DNA of 64,000 nucleotides from Thiothrix winogradskyi (GCF_021650935.1 NZ_CP091244.1:1922001-1986000), one strand, 5' to 3'. Shown: positions 46,048 to 54,735, counted from the stretch's first letter. Translations and numbers: made by a program. Notes: generated by a model not told the origin, from the letters alone.

Positions 46048-46107
46048 TACAATCGCTTGCCAACACCGCGCTGGTGACAGACAAGGCTGGATTTGTTGCG
46101 GCACTCC

Positions 46108-46653
46108 TCAACTGCGGCGGGCGATTTCACGGTACAAGGCTTCCGGGCTGACCCCCAACTGTTCCGCCAGCGTTTTCCATTCGCCTTTGGGGGGAAGCCC
46201 GCCGCCCCGCCAGTTCAGCCACGCTTCCAGCCGCGCCGCCACGGTTTTGAGGGAAAGCAGTTCGCTGCGGAAACGCGCTTGCTGCACTTCCTGCGCCAGA
46301 TAAGCCATCCAGTTTTGGGCAAAACCGCAGTCAGCCTGCAAACGGGCAAGCACAGCTTGTCGGGGCAAGGCTTGTACAGTGGCGGCTTTCTGGGCGGTGG
46401 CATGGCAATGGTAACAACGGGAATACAACGATGCTTCCGCCAGTATTCCCCCGGCTCTTCCCCGCTGGAGGGTGATGCTGCTGCCGTCAGGTTGGTGGCG
46501 CACCAGATGGATTTCACCTGACAGCACCAGAAACAGGGATTCCACCTCGTCCCCCTGATAGAACAGGAATGTACCGGCGGCAAGGTGGCGTTCCTTGCCG
46601 TCGGGGATGGCGTGTAATTGCGTGACTAATGTATCAAACATGATTGCAATCAT
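46108..46653 (-). CDS. Crp/Fnr-family transcriptional regulator
   Basis: 181 residues: an N-terminal cyclic-nucleotide-binding-type beta roll (HLAAGTFLFYQGDEVESLFLVLSGEIHLVR, about 18-48) and a short C-terminal helix-turn-helix (AEQLGVSPEALYREIARR). It is shorter than Crp or Fnr. No Fnr N-terminal Cys cluster is present, so cluster sensing is unlikely. The start region is unusual: two ATGs (46653, 46641) lie within or beside an 18-bp palindrome, and no clear ribosome site is visible. It is divergent from the DUF4395 gene. Confidence 0.83.
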   Translation of the reverse strand: MIAIMFDTLVTQLHAIPDGKERHLAAGTFLFYQGDEVESLFLVLSGEIHLVRHQPDGSSITLQRGRAGGILAEASLYSRCYHCHATAQKAATVQALPRQAVLARLQADCGFAQNWMAYLAQEVQQARFRSELLSLKTVAARLEAWLNWRGGGLPPKGEWKTLAEQLGVSPEALYREIARRS

Positions 46654-46655
46654 GT
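46638..46655. promoter_or_regulatory. Fnr-type palindrome over the crp/fnr start codon
   Basis: The 18-bp perfect palindrome ACATGATTGCAATCATGT contains TGAT-N4-ATCA, the core of Crp/Fnr-family sites. It covers the first ATG of the Crp/Fnr gene and lies about 60 bases before the divergent DUF4395 gene, so autoregulation and control of the divergent operon are likely. Confidence 0.68.
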
Positions 46656-46715
46656 CATGTCGTCGCCAGCCGTGGCAAGATTGCGCAATATCAAGGGATA
46701 AGGTAGAGGGATAGT

Positions 46716-47435
46716 ATGGGCAAGGTATTCGGATTTGGTGAGACGCTGGCAGATTACAGCGTCCCTGTCCTCAACGAACGTGAAGTGCGGGCGGCAGCAG
46801 GTATCCTGTTTTTTTTCGCCATTGTCACTTTCATGAATGCGTTTTTGATGGGCAACTTCTACCCAACACGGGTGTTCATTGTCGCGTTCCTGATGGATTT
46901 CACTATCCGGCTGTTTATCAACCCACAGTTTGCACCCAGCATGATTCTGGGGCGTTTCGCGGTGCGCAATCAAACCCCCGAATACGTCGGCGCACCCCAG
47001 AAACGTTTTGCGTGGGCTATTGGCTTTGCCTTGGCGCTGCTGATGTTTTACCTGATGGTGCTAAACCGGGTGATTGGGCCGATTAATATGCTGGTGTGTT
47101 CTGCCTGCATGACGCTAATGTTTTTTGAAGCGGCTTTTGGCATTTGTCTTGGCTGCAAGGTTTACAACCTGTTTTTCCGCGAAAAGGCTAAACTCTGCCC
47201 CGGTGATGCTTGTGAAGCCAATACGCGCCATAACATCCAAAAAATTGGTATGGCACAAGTCGCCAGTCTCGTGGTATTTCTGGGTTTGGTCGGCGTGGTT
47301 GGGCAACAGCTTCACAGTGCAGCATCCAGTGCAATAACGCACGAAGCCGCTGCTAACGATGAATGCACCCCGCCTGATTGGGCAGTAAAAATGGGTCATG
47401 ACGATATGTGGAAGCTGCACCATAACTGCCAATAA
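46716..47435 (+). CDS. DUF4395-family membrane protein
   Basis: 239 residues with four hydrophobic segments and the DUF4395 features PVLNEREVRAAAG, FIVAFLMDFTIRLF and CLGCKVYN. The C-terminal His/Cys-containing tail (NDECTPPDW, WKLHHNCQ) could bind a metal. DUF4395 proteins are often encoded with sulfurtransferases or TauE exporters; their role is not known. A TauE/SafE gene begins eleven bases later. Confidence 0.83.
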   Translation: MGKVFGFGETLADYSVPVLNEREVRAAAGILFFFAIVTFMNAFLMGNFYPTRVFIVAFLMDFTIRLFINPQFAPSMILGRFAVRNQTPEYVGAPQKRFAWAIGFALALLMFYLMVLNRVIGPINMLVCSACMTLMFFEAAFGICLGCKVYNLFFREKAKLCPGDACEANTRHNIQKIGMAQVASLVVFLGLVGVVGQQLHSAASSAITHEAAANDECTPPDWAVKMGHDDMWKLHHNCQ

Positions 47436-47445
47436 GGGAATGCCG

Positions 47446-48372
47446 ATGGATTGGTTGCACGTCACCTTTCCGGTATCTGGGGTCACGACTTGGGTGTTCA
47501 TCCCGCCCTTGGTCGCCTTTGTACTCTCCTTTTTTGCCTCGATGGGGGGTGTTTCCGGGGGCTTCCTGCTGTTGCCATTCCAAATGTCGGTGTTGGGCTA
47601 TACGGCCCCTTCGGTCAGTGCGACCAACCAGCTATTCAATGTGGTGGCCATCCCCAGCGGGGTGTGGCGCTATGTGAAGGAACAGCGCATGGTCTGGCCG
47701 TTGACGTGGGCAGTCATCATCGGCACATTGCCGGGGGTGCTGGTCGGGGGATGGGTGCGGCTGGAATACTTGCCTGACCCACGGGACTTCAAGTTTTTCA
47801 TCGGGCTTGTCCTGCTGTATCTGGGGGTGAAATTGTTGGCGGATTTTGCCAAGCGCCGCAAAGTAGCCGCCATCGCTGCCCCGCCAGCCCCAGCGGAGTA
47901 TGGCATGGACTACCGGGTGTCAGATGCCCGGTTTTCATGGGACGCTATCGGATTTACGTTCATGGGGCAGGCGTTCAATGTGCCCTTTCTTGGCGTTTTC
48001 CTGCTGTGCGCCAGCGTAGGCATTATCGGCGGTATCTATGGCATTGGTGGCGGGGCGATCATTGCACCGTTTTTTGTGGCGTTTTTTCGCTTGCCTGTCC
48101 ATGCCATTGCTGGGGCGGCATTGATGGGGACATTGGTCACGTCGGTGGCGGGGGTTGCCATTTTCCAGCTATTGGCGTTGTATTACCCCGGCGTATCGGT
48201 CGCACCCGACTGGCAACTGGGGCTGCTGTTCGGTCTGGGCGGCATGGCGGGCATGTACCTTGGCGCACGTTGCCAGAAATACATCCCAGCGACTGCGTTG
48301 AAATTGCTCCTGCTGGTGTGTGTGCTGGCTTTGGCGGGGAAGTATATTGTGGAGTTCATGCACACGGTATAG
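47446..48372 (+). CDS. TauE/SafE-family sulfite exporter, long form
   Basis: About 308 residues, longer than the usual 250. It has about eight hydrophobic segments, SFFASMGGVSGGFLLLPFQMSVLG and a second repeat GGIYGIGGGAIIAPFFVAFFRLP, with a central soluble loop around residues 140-170. The ATG at 47446, six bases after AAGGGA, is preferred to one at 47440. It is likely co-transcribed with DUF4395 under Crp/Fnr control. Confidence 0.85.
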   Translation: MDWLHVTFPVSGVTTWVFIPPLVAFVLSFFASMGGVSGGFLLLPFQMSVLGYTAPSVSATNQLFNVVAIPSGVWRYVKEQRMVWPLTWAVIIGTLPGVLVGGWVRLEYLPDPRDFKFFIGLVLLYLGVKLLADFAKRRKVAAIAAPPAPAEYGMDYRVSDARFSWDAIGFTFMGQAFNVPFLGVFLLCASVGIIGGIYGIGGGAIIAPFFVAFFRLPVHAIAGAALMGTLVTSVAGVAIFQLLALYYPGVSVAPDWQLGLLFGLGGMAGMYLGARCQKYIPATALKLLLLVCVLALAGKYIVEFMHTV

Positions 48373-48416
48373 GGGGGTATAATGGCCTATACTCAACAAT
48401 CAAGACGGACAGGATT

Positions 48417-48800
48417 ATGTGGAAACCCATTGTCGCCATTGCCATCGGGGCTGCGTTAGGCGCGTTATTGCGCTGGCAGTTCGGCATCAGGCTTAATAGC
48501 CTTTTTCCCTTGCTGCCACCGGGTACGCTGGTAGCCAACATGGTTGGCGGTTACATTATCGGCATTGCCATCGCCTTTTTTGCCCAAGCCCCCAGCCTTG
48601 CACCTGAATGGCGGTTGTTGGTCATCACTGGCTTCTGCGGTGGCCTGACCACGTTTTCCACCTTTTCTGCCGAAACCATGACGCTGTTGCAAGCTGGACG
48701 GCTGTGGTGGGCAATGGGGGCAATCGCCACCCACGTCGTCGGGTCGCTCATCATGACGTTCGCTGGTTTGGCGACATGGCAACTGTTGAGGCAAGCATGA
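48417..48800 (+). CDS. crcB: CrcB/Fluc fluoride channel
   Basis: 127 residues, four membrane segments, with the Fluc signatures GALLRWQFGIRL, GTLVANMVGGYIIG and TGFCGGLTTFSTFSAETM. Fluc channels work as antiparallel dimers to expel fluoride. AGGA lies just before the ATG. A TATAAT-containing stretch precedes the gene, but no fluoride-riboswitch motif is seen. DUF190 follows, a common partner. Confidence 0.92.
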   Translation: MWKPIVAIAIGAALGALLRWQFGIRLNSLFPLLPPGTLVANMVGGYIIGIAIAFFAQAPSLAPEWRLLVITGFCGGLTTFSTFSAETMTLLQAGRLWWAMGAIATHVVGSLIMTFAGLATWQLLRQA

Positions 48801-48811
48801 GGAGGATCATC

Positions 48812-49129
48812 ATGAAAGGCTACCAATTGACGTTTTTTACCCAGCAAGACTGCAAACACGGGCGGGAGCCGCTAGCGGAATGGCTGCTGCTGACTGCCCG
48901 CAAACTGGGCATCGGCGGGGCAACCATCATCGCCGCCAGTGAGGGCTATGGGCATGACAAACGCATCCATGCTGCCCATTTTTTTGAACTGGCTGACCAG
49001 CCGCAGGAAATCGTCATGGCGGCTACCGAGGAGGAGGTCAGCCATCTGTTCGATACCTTGCAACAGGAAGGTGTGCATCTCTTTTACATGAAAACACCTA
49101 TTGAGTTTGGGGTCATTGGCGAACCTTGA
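48812..49129 (+). CDS. DUF190-family protein
   Basis: 105 residues starting MKGYQLTFFTQQDCKHG, with the DUF190 pattern LAEWLLLTARKLGIGGATIIAASEGYGHDKRIHAAHFFELADQPQEIVM. This PII-like ferredoxin-fold family is commonly encoded beside crcB; a regulatory role toward the channel is suspected, not shown. The GAGGAGGATC site precedes the ATG, and only 11 bases separate it from crcB. Confidence 0.9.
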   Translation: MKGYQLTFFTQQDCKHGREPLAEWLLLTARKLGIGGATIIAASEGYGHDKRIHAAHFFELADQPQEIVMAATEEEVSHLFDTLQQEGVHLFYMKTPIEFGVIGEP

Positions 49130-49163
49130 ACCACAACCAATGCAACAAAAACAGGATATAATT

Positions 49164-49727
49164 ATGCTTATAACCTTATTGCGCCGCACATTGTTCGGTG
49201 GTCTATCCATGTTGGCGATACTGATTGCTATTCTGGCAGGTGCATACTGGGTGGTGGAATATGACGGCAATTTCCATGCGGTAGTGCCTGATGTGGTTTA
49301 CCGTTCCGCACAATTGGATGGCGAGCAACTCCAGCAAGCCATTGCATCCCATCACATCAAATCCATCCTGAATCTGCGCGGTGGAAACCCCGGTAAGCCT
49401 TGGTATGATGATGAAGTTGCGGTATCCAAGACATATCAGGTCGCACACCTCGACTACGCACTGTCAGCAGGGCGAATGCTCTCGGCAAACCAGATGCGGG
49501 AGATTCTGGACTTGATTGAGAAATCCCCCAAACCACTGTTGATTCATTGTAGGGCAGGCGCTGACCGCACTGGATTGGTTTCGGCACTGTATTTGGCTTC
49601 CCATGGTTACGCTGAACAGGACATCCGCCAGCAGCTTTCAGCCCGGTTCGGGCATGTGCCGTGGGCTATCTGGGATGAAACCATTGCAATGGACAACAGC
49701 TTAGACAACTTTCTTCTTGGACACTAA
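49164..49727 (+). CDS. Membrane-anchored dual-specificity-type phosphatase
   Basis: About 187 residues. An N-terminal membrane anchor (about 14-36) precedes a tyrosine/dual-specificity phosphatase domain with the active loop HCRAGADRTG (C-x5-R) and the general-acid region further upstream. The ATG at 49164 has AGGATATAATT upstream and is preferred to 49140. Its substrate is unknown; relatives act on phosphoinositides or phosphoproteins. Confidence 0.82.
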   Translation: MLITLLRRTLFGGLSMLAILIAILAGAYWVVEYDGNFHAVVPDVVYRSAQLDGEQLQQAIASHHIKSILNLRGGNPGKPWYDDEVAVSKTYQVAHLDYALSAGRMLSANQMREILDLIEKSPKPLLIHCRAGADRTGLVSALYLASHGYAEQDIRQQLSARFGHVPWAIWDETIAMDNSLDNFLLGH

Positions 49728-49741
49728 GCAATAGTTGACTG

Positions 49742-49963
49742 TTACGCCATGATTTTTAGCATCGCTTTGAAAATGCCGTAGCAACCAAAGCCCAGCACCA
49801 GCGCCCCACCCACATAACGGAGAAGCGGATGCCGGGTCATGTTACGTAGCCGGACTGCCATTAAGCCCGCCAACAGCAGGTTGGGGAGTGTCCCCAAACC
49901 AAAAGCCAGCATCAGGTAAGCCCCACCCGTGACCGATGCAGCACTCAACGCCGTTGCCTGCAA
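49742..49963 (-). pseudogene. C-terminal remnant of a TauE/SafE (DsbD_2-type) membrane protein
   Basis: Only 73 residues remain, GGAYLMLAFGLGTLPNLLLAGL and a final membrane segment, which match the last third of the roughly 220-residue family. An in-frame TGA lies at 49964-49966, just before the remaining reading frame, and the missing N-terminal two thirds are not nearby. It is therefore a truncated remnant. Confidence 0.72.
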
Positions 49964-50029
49964 TCATGTCAAGTCAATAACAGTTATGGCAGAATTGAGA
50001 ATTATCAACCCATTAAAGATGACCATACC

Positions 50030-50467
50030 ATGACACGACTGTTTGCTTGCCTGCTGATTTCGCTGCTCGGTTATGCCTTGCCTACCGTTACCTCGGCGGA
50101 AGATACCCATATGACCGACCCGCGCACCAGCCTCGGCATGACACCCGTGGAACGCGCCGAATTCCTCAGCGAAATGCGCAAAATGCTCGGCAGCATTCAG
50201 GGTATTTTGCAAGGCATCAGTACTGAAGACCGCAAAATGATTGCCGAGTTTGCCACCCAATCCGGCAACCGCATGGCACGGGCAACCCCGGACAGCTTGC
50301 GCAACCGTTTGCCACAAGCCTTCAAAGACATTGGCGGCCCCACTCACCTGATGTTTGAGGAACTGGTAGTGCGTGCCGAAACCGATGATATGGGTGACCT
50401 GCTCAAACACACCACCGACATCATGGGGCAGTGCATGAGTTGCCACTCACAATTCCGCGCCGACTGA
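50030..50467 (+). CDS. Periplasmic c-type cytochrome, c'/c556-like
   Basis: 145 residues. A signal peptide (about 1-23, ending TSA) precedes a helical protein with the heme motif CMSCH near the C-terminus (about 135-139). A heme site at the end of a four-helix protein is typical of cytochromes c' and c556. It would work in the periplasm, perhaps in electron transfer or nitric-oxide binding. No partner gene is intact beside it. Confidence 0.83.
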   Translation: MTRLFACLLISLLGYALPTVTSAEDTHMTDPRTSLGMTPVERAEFLSEMRKMLGSIQGILQGISTEDRKMIAEFATQSGNRMARATPDSLRNRLPQAFKDIGGPTHLMFEELVVRAETDDMGDLLKHTTDIMGQCMSCHSQFRAD

Positions 50468-50483
50468 CCAACAAGGAAATCCC

Positions 50484-50813
50484 ATGAAACTGCTATTGAC
50501 TAAAACCGTGGCAAGCCAGCACGAACAAGAACCCATGAACCGGATGCGCCTCTCCAGCGGGATCGGCGGCAAGCCCGAAGAGTTGAAAGTGGGATACGCC
50601 AGCGAAACCTTTCCGGTGGACGAAAAGACCCTGACCATCGGCGGGGTGGAAATGTCGCTGCGCTACCTCGGTGATGGGCATTTCCCCGGCGATGCGGTGC
50701 TGTGGTTACCCAAGGAAAAAGTGGTGTTCACTGGCGACATCGTGTTCAACGACCGGATGCTGGGTGTACTGCCAGACATTACCGGATATTCAGCAGACTT
50801 ATCTTCAGCTTGA
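50484..50813 (+). pseudogene. Internal fragment of a metallo-beta-lactamase-fold hydrolase
   Basis: 109 residues. The middle (LRYLGDGHFPGDAVLWLPKEKVVFTGDIVFNDRMLGVLPD) is characteristic of the C-terminal half of MBL hydrolases, but the H-x-H-x-D-H metal motif upstream is absent, and the end is cut after VLPD. The start MKLLLTK is preceded by a good AAGGAAA site, so an internal deletion may have removed the first domain. Likely non-functional. Confidence 0.7.
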
Positions 50814-50890
50814 AGCGGAGTAATGTCGGGGAAACCCATACTCCACACGATTTTGAAAACCGCTTGCAGTCCGCCCTTACCCGTGCAATC

Positions 50891-50910
50891 ATTCAACGAA
50901 TCAATTGAAT
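50891..50910. promoter_or_regulatory. ATTCAA-N8-TTGAAT operator of the ArsR-rhodanese gene
   Basis: A perfect inverted repeat just upstream of the GTG start, identical in arms and spacing to that at 44815-44834. It covers the alternative ATG at 50909, which supports using the GTG. Confidence 0.7.
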
Positions 50911-50923
50911 GAGGATAGCAGGC

Positions 50924-51589
50924 GTGACCACCCCCACCCCGAAACAACAACTGAACACTCAGTTCGCCCTGATTGCACAGGCACTCGCTTCCCCGCAACG
51001 CTTGGAAATCCTCGACTACCTCGCCCAAACCGAGCGTAGCGTGGAAGAACTCAGCCAGCTTGCCAGCCTGAGTGTGGCGAATACCTCGCGCCACCTGCAA
51101 ACCCTCAAACAGTCTGCGTTGGTCAATGTACGCACAGACGGCAAACGTCGCCTCTACCGCCTCGCGGGGGATGACGTAGTGCAACTGATTGCCAGCTTGC
51201 GCCGTACTGCCGAATTGCATCTGGCAGAAGTGGAACGCCTTGCCCACACCTACCTGACCAACAAGGCTGAAATGGAAGCCATCAGCGCGGAAGAACTCCT
51301 CGCCCGCATCGGACGCGATGAAGTGACCGTGCTGGACGTGCGCCCCGCTGCCGAATATGCCGCCGGACACATCCCCGGCGCAATCCACCTGCTGCCGGAA
51401 GAAGTCGCCGAACGCCTGCACGAACTCGACGACAGCAAGACCATCGTGGCCTATTGCCGGGGGCCTTACTGCGTGTATTCCTTCCAGATGGTGCAAGCCT
51501 TGCGCGGACATGGCATCACCGCACTGCGCCTGCAAGATGGCTTGCCAGAATGGAAAGCTGCCGGATTACCCACGCAAACCACGCACTGA
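50924..51589 (+). CDS. ArsR-type repressor fused to a rhodanese domain
   Basis: About 221 residues. The N-terminal ArsR winged helix (about 5-95; SVEELSQLASLSVANTSRHLQTLK) has no cysteines; the C-terminal rhodanese domain (about 115-215) has the active loop YCRGPYCVYS with two Cys. The sensor is therefore probably the rhodanese Cys, responding to sulfane sulfur, rather than metal at the ArsR helix. GTG 50924 has GAGGA eight bases upstream. The persulfide-hydrolase-like gene follows by 27 bases. Confidence 0.88.
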   Translation: MTTPTPKQQLNTQFALIAQALASPQRLEILDYLAQTERSVEELSQLASLSVANTSRHLQTLKQSALVNVRTDGKRRLYRLAGDDVVQLIASLRRTAELHLAEVERLAHTYLTNKAEMEAISAEELLARIGRDEVTVLDVRPAAEYAAGHIPGAIHLLPEEVAERLHELDDSKTIVAYCRGPYCVYSFQMVQALRGHGITALRLQDGLPEWKAAGLPTQTTH

Positions 51590-51616
51590 CCATAAAACCG
51601 CTCCGGAGGATTCCCC

Positions 51617-52351
51617 ATGTTTTTCTTGCAACGCACCGTGCCGTCTGACGCATCCTCACTTGCCTATTTGTTTGGCTGTGGTGGCAAAGGCCACGCCATT
51701 GCGGTGGATGTCCATGCCGAAGATGTGGACTGGTTTTTGCAGCAAGCCGCCCAACAAGCGGTGAAAATTGATTACGTCATCGACACCCACATCCACGCCG
51801 ACCACGTATCCGGCGGGCGTGAGTTGGCGCAACGGTGTGGTGGGGAGTATTGCTTGCACGAAAGTTCTACGCCGCAGTTTGCATTTACTGCGCTCAAGGA
51901 TGGGCAGGTGCTGACTATCGGCAATGTCACTGCGCAAGTGCTGCATACGCCGGGGCATACGGCGGACAGCATTTGCTTGCTAGTATCCGATGTGCGCCGC
52001 AGTGCTGAACCGTGGTTTTTGTTGAGTGGGCATACGCTGTTTGTGGGCGGTGCGGGACGACCGGATTTGCGCGGTGAAGAAGAACGTATGGGCGGTTTGC
52101 TGCACGATTCGTTGTTTAACAAGCTGCTGACCTTGCCGGATCACGTCGAAATTTTTCCCGGTGCGCAAGCGGGTAGCGTGTGTGGGGCGGGAATTTCGGG
52201 CAAACCGTCTTCCACGATTGCGTTTGAAAAGCGGTTTAATACGGCGTTGTTGGCGGATAAAGACGAGTTTGTGGCGACGATTTTAGGCAATCTACCGCCA
52301 CACCCCGAAGGAATGGCGGAGATTATCTGCCGCAATGTGACCGGTGAGTAA
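51617..52351 (+). CDS. Metallo-beta-lactamase-fold, persulfide-dioxygenase-like protein
   Basis: 244 residues with the metal motif H58-I-H60-A-D62-H63, PGHT later, and the ETHE1-like segment GAGRPDL. At the position of the usual metal-bridging Asp (S-G-D-T-L-F in ETHE1), this protein has His (SGHTLF). It probably oxidises glutathione persulfide or hydrolyses a related thiol; the substituted ligand makes exact chemistry uncertain. A GGAGG site precedes the ATG. It forms an operon with the ArsR-rhodanese gene. Confidence 0.82.
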   Translation: MFFLQRTVPSDASSLAYLFGCGGKGHAIAVDVHAEDVDWFLQQAAQQAVKIDYVIDTHIHADHVSGGRELAQRCGGEYCLHESSTPQFAFTALKDGQVLTIGNVTAQVLHTPGHTADSICLLVSDVRRSAEPWFLLSGHTLFVGGAGRPDLRGEEERMGGLLHDSLFNKLLTLPDHVEIFPGAQAGSVCGAGISGKPSSTIAFEKRFNTALLADKDEFVATILGNLPPHPEGMAEIICRNVTGE

Positions 52352-52381
52352 ATAGATCTGATAAACCGGACGCTATCCCGT

Positions 52382-53248
52382 TCAACGCAACAACAGTGTC
52401 GGAATGATTGATGCCTGCAACAAATCATTAGTCGTGCTGCCAAACAGCCAGCTACGCAGCGGCGAATGCGTATATGAACCCATAATCAGCATATCAATGC
52501 TACGCTCCTTCACCTGACTGGCAATCACGCTTTCCGGGTCGCCTGCCAACAGTGCGGTATGGGTTTCAAACCCTGCCGTTTCCAGCGTGGTTTTCGCCCA
52601 TTCCAACTGTTTGCGCAAACCTTTGCCCGGTTCGCCGGAGGTAATCACATGGATCGGCAAGCCCACAAACAGCGGGCAAGCCGCAATCATTTCCACACCC
52701 TTGCGCGACATACTACCGCCATCAAACGCCATCATCACCTGTTGCGGTGCTTTGAAATCGTCGGTAATCGTCAGGATCGGGCTATGCAAGGCACGCACCA
52801 CGTTTTCGACATTGCGCCCCAAATCACGCGGAGTGGTTTCCGCCGATTGCCCGCGCCGACCGAGGATGAACATGCGCACACCCTCCTCCTGCTCGATCAA
52901 GGTATCCACCAGCGCACCGTGACGCTGGCGCACATCGGGCGCTTCCACCCCAGCGGCAATGGCACGTTCCCGTAAGCGGTTGAGAAACAGCCTCCCGCCT
53001 TCCCGCGCTTGCCTGCTGAAATCCTCATCCTCTTTGGACAGCTCATCCATCAACACTTTTTGCGCATTGAAGCCAATCGCGCCGCTGTGATCCGTGTTAT
53101 GACGCGAACGTTCCGGGTGACGGTCGAGGATATGCAGGAATTCCAGCGGCAATTCCATACGGGTTGCTACCCACGCGGCATAATCCGCCACATGGTCGGC
53201 ATAGTGTGACTGGTCAACGCAAGCGAGAATCTTGTTTTCAGGTTTCAT
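52382..53248 (-). CDS. Tandem universal stress protein
   Basis: 288 residues with two Usp domains: first KILACVDQSHYADHVADYAAW, second QQVMMAFDGGSMSRKGVEM ending in the ATP-loop-like MGSYTHSPLRSWLFGSTT. It lies just downstream of the SulP gene on the same strand, an arrangement often seen where a Usp protein accompanies an anion transporter. ATP binding is likely from the G-x9-G-S/T motif in the second domain. Confidence 0.9.
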   Translation of the reverse strand: MKPENKILACVDQSHYADHVADYAAWVATRMELPLEFLHILDRHPERSRHNTDHSGAIGFNAQKVLMDELSKEDEDFSRQAREGGRLFLNRLRERAIAAGVEAPDVRQRHGALVDTLIEQEEGVRMFILGRRGQSAETTPRDLGRNVENVVRALHSPILTITDDFKAPQQVMMAFDGGSMSRKGVEMIAACPLFVGLPIHVITSGEPGKGLRKQLEWAKTTLETAGFETHTALLAGDPESVIASQVKERSIDMLIMGSYTHSPLRSWLFGSTTNDLLQASIIPTLLLR

Positions 53249-53259
53249 GGGTTTTCTCC

Positions 53260-54735
53260 TTAGTGTCCAGCCAACAGGTCGTCGCCGCCTGCCTTGTCGT
53301 GTGTGCCGAAACGGTCAATGATGGTGGCACTGGCTTCATTCAAACCGACCACCTCCACTTCCGTGCCTTCGCGGCGGAATTTCACCACTACCTTGTCGAG
53401 CGCACCTACAGCGGTCAAATCCCAGAAATGGGCGCGGCTGACATCAATCTGCACTTTTTCCAGCACATCCTTGAAATCAAACGCTGCAATGAACGCATCG
53501 GCGGAAGCAAAAAACACCTGCCCCACCACGTCGTAAACCCGCATCCGCCCTTCGTCTTCCGAACGTGATTTGACATACATAAACCGCCCGATCTTGTTGG
53601 CGAAGAAGAACCCGGAAAGCAACACCCCGACCAGTACGCCTTGTGCAAGGTCATGGGTCGCTACCACCACCGCTACCGTAGCAATCATGATGGCATTGAA
53701 ACTTTTCGGGTGTTCGCGCAGCTTGCGCACCGAATCCCAATTGAACGTACCAATCGACACCATGATCATCACCGCCACCAGTGCCGCCATTGGGATTTGC
53801 GCGACCCAATCGCCGATGAACACAATCATCAGCAACAGGAATACACCCGCTGCCAAGGTCGATAACCGCCCGCGCCCGCCGGATTTCACATTGATCACCG
53901 ATTGCCCAATCATCGCGCAACCCGCCATGCCACCGAGGAAGCCGGAGGCAATATTCGCCACGCCTTGCCCCATGCACTCACGCTTTTTGTTGCTGGTGGA
54001 ATCGGTCAAATCATCCACAATCGTCGCCGTCATCAAGGATTCCAGCAAGCCGACCACCGCCAATGTCAGTGACACGGGGAAAATGATCGCGAGGGTTTCA
54101 ACATTTAACGGCACATCCGGCAACAGGAATACTGGCAAACTATCCGGCAACGCGCCCATATCACCCACGGTGCGGATGTCCAGCCCAAAAGTAATCGCCA
54201 CAATGGTCAGCACAATGATAGCCACCAGCGGCGATGGCACGGCTTTGGTCACATACGGCAACAGGTAAATAATCCCCAAACCCGCCGCCACCATCGCGTA
54301 AACTGTCCAGCCCATGCCGATCAGTTCCGGCAATTGCGCCATGAAAATCAAAATCGCCAGCGCGTTCACAAAGCCGATCACTACCGCCCGTGACACAAAG
54401 CGCATCAGCAAATCCAGCCGGATCAACCCAGCGATAATCTGCAATACCCCGGTGAGCAAGGTTGCTGCCAGCAAGTATTGCAAACCGTGGTCTTTCACCA
54501 ACGTGACCATCAATAACGCCATTGCACCCGTCGCGGCGGAAATCATCCCCGGACGACCGCCCGCAAACGCAATCACCACGGCGATACAAAACGAGGCATA
54601 CAGCCCCACTTTCGGGTCAACGCCCGCAATAATTGAAAAAGCGATGGCTTCGGGAATCAACGCCAAAGCGACGACGAGTCCGGCAAGCAGGTCATTTTTG
54701 ACATTGCCGAACCAATCCTGTTGGAGGGATTTCAT
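53260..54735 (-). CDS. SulP-family anion transporter with STAS domain
   Basis: 491 residues with 10-12 hydrophobic segments, the SulP start GNVKNDLLAGLVVALALIPEAIAFSIIAGVDPKVGLY and a C-terminal STAS domain (about 400-480; VRVYDVVGQVFFASADAF). SulP proteins move sulfate, bicarbonate or other anions. Length and the short STAS suggest the bacterial BicA/SulP group. Substrate is uncertain; sulfate or bicarbonate would fit an autotrophic sulfur oxidiser. It leads a two-gene unit with usp. Confidence 0.9.
   Translation of the reverse strand: MKSLQQDWFGNVKNDLLAGLVVALALIPEAIAFSIIAGVDPKVGLYASFCIAVVIAFAGGRPGMISAATGAMALLMVTLVKDHGLQYLLAATLLTGVLQIIAGLIRLDLLMRFVSRAVVIGFVNALAILIFMAQLPELIGMGWTVYAMVAAGLGIIYLLPYVTKAVPSPLVAIIVLTIVAITFGLDIRTVGDMGALPDSLPVFLLPDVPLNVETLAIIFPVSLTLAVVGLLESLMTATIVDDLTDSTSNKKRECMGQGVANIASGFLGGMAGCAMIGQSVINVKSGGRGRLSTLAAGVFLLLMIVFIGDWVAQIPMAALVAVMIMVSIGTFNWDSVRKLREHPKSFNAIMIATVAVVVATHDLAQGVLVGVLLSGFFFANKIGRFMYVKSRSEDEGRMRVYDVVGQVFFASADAFIAAFDFKDVLEKVQIDVSRAHFWDLTAVGALDKVVVKFRREGTEVEVVGLNEASATIIDRFGTHDKAGGDDLLAGH

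Noticed and set aside
48361..48416. Fluoride riboswitch before crcB
   Set aside because: The short upstream region lacks the conserved pseudoknot sequence of the crcB motif; only a promoter-like TATAAT is visible.
50663..51535. Minus-strand open frame of 290 codons across the ArsR-rhodanese region
   Set aside because: It overlaps the clearly coding + strand ArsR-rhodanese gene and shows no family features.
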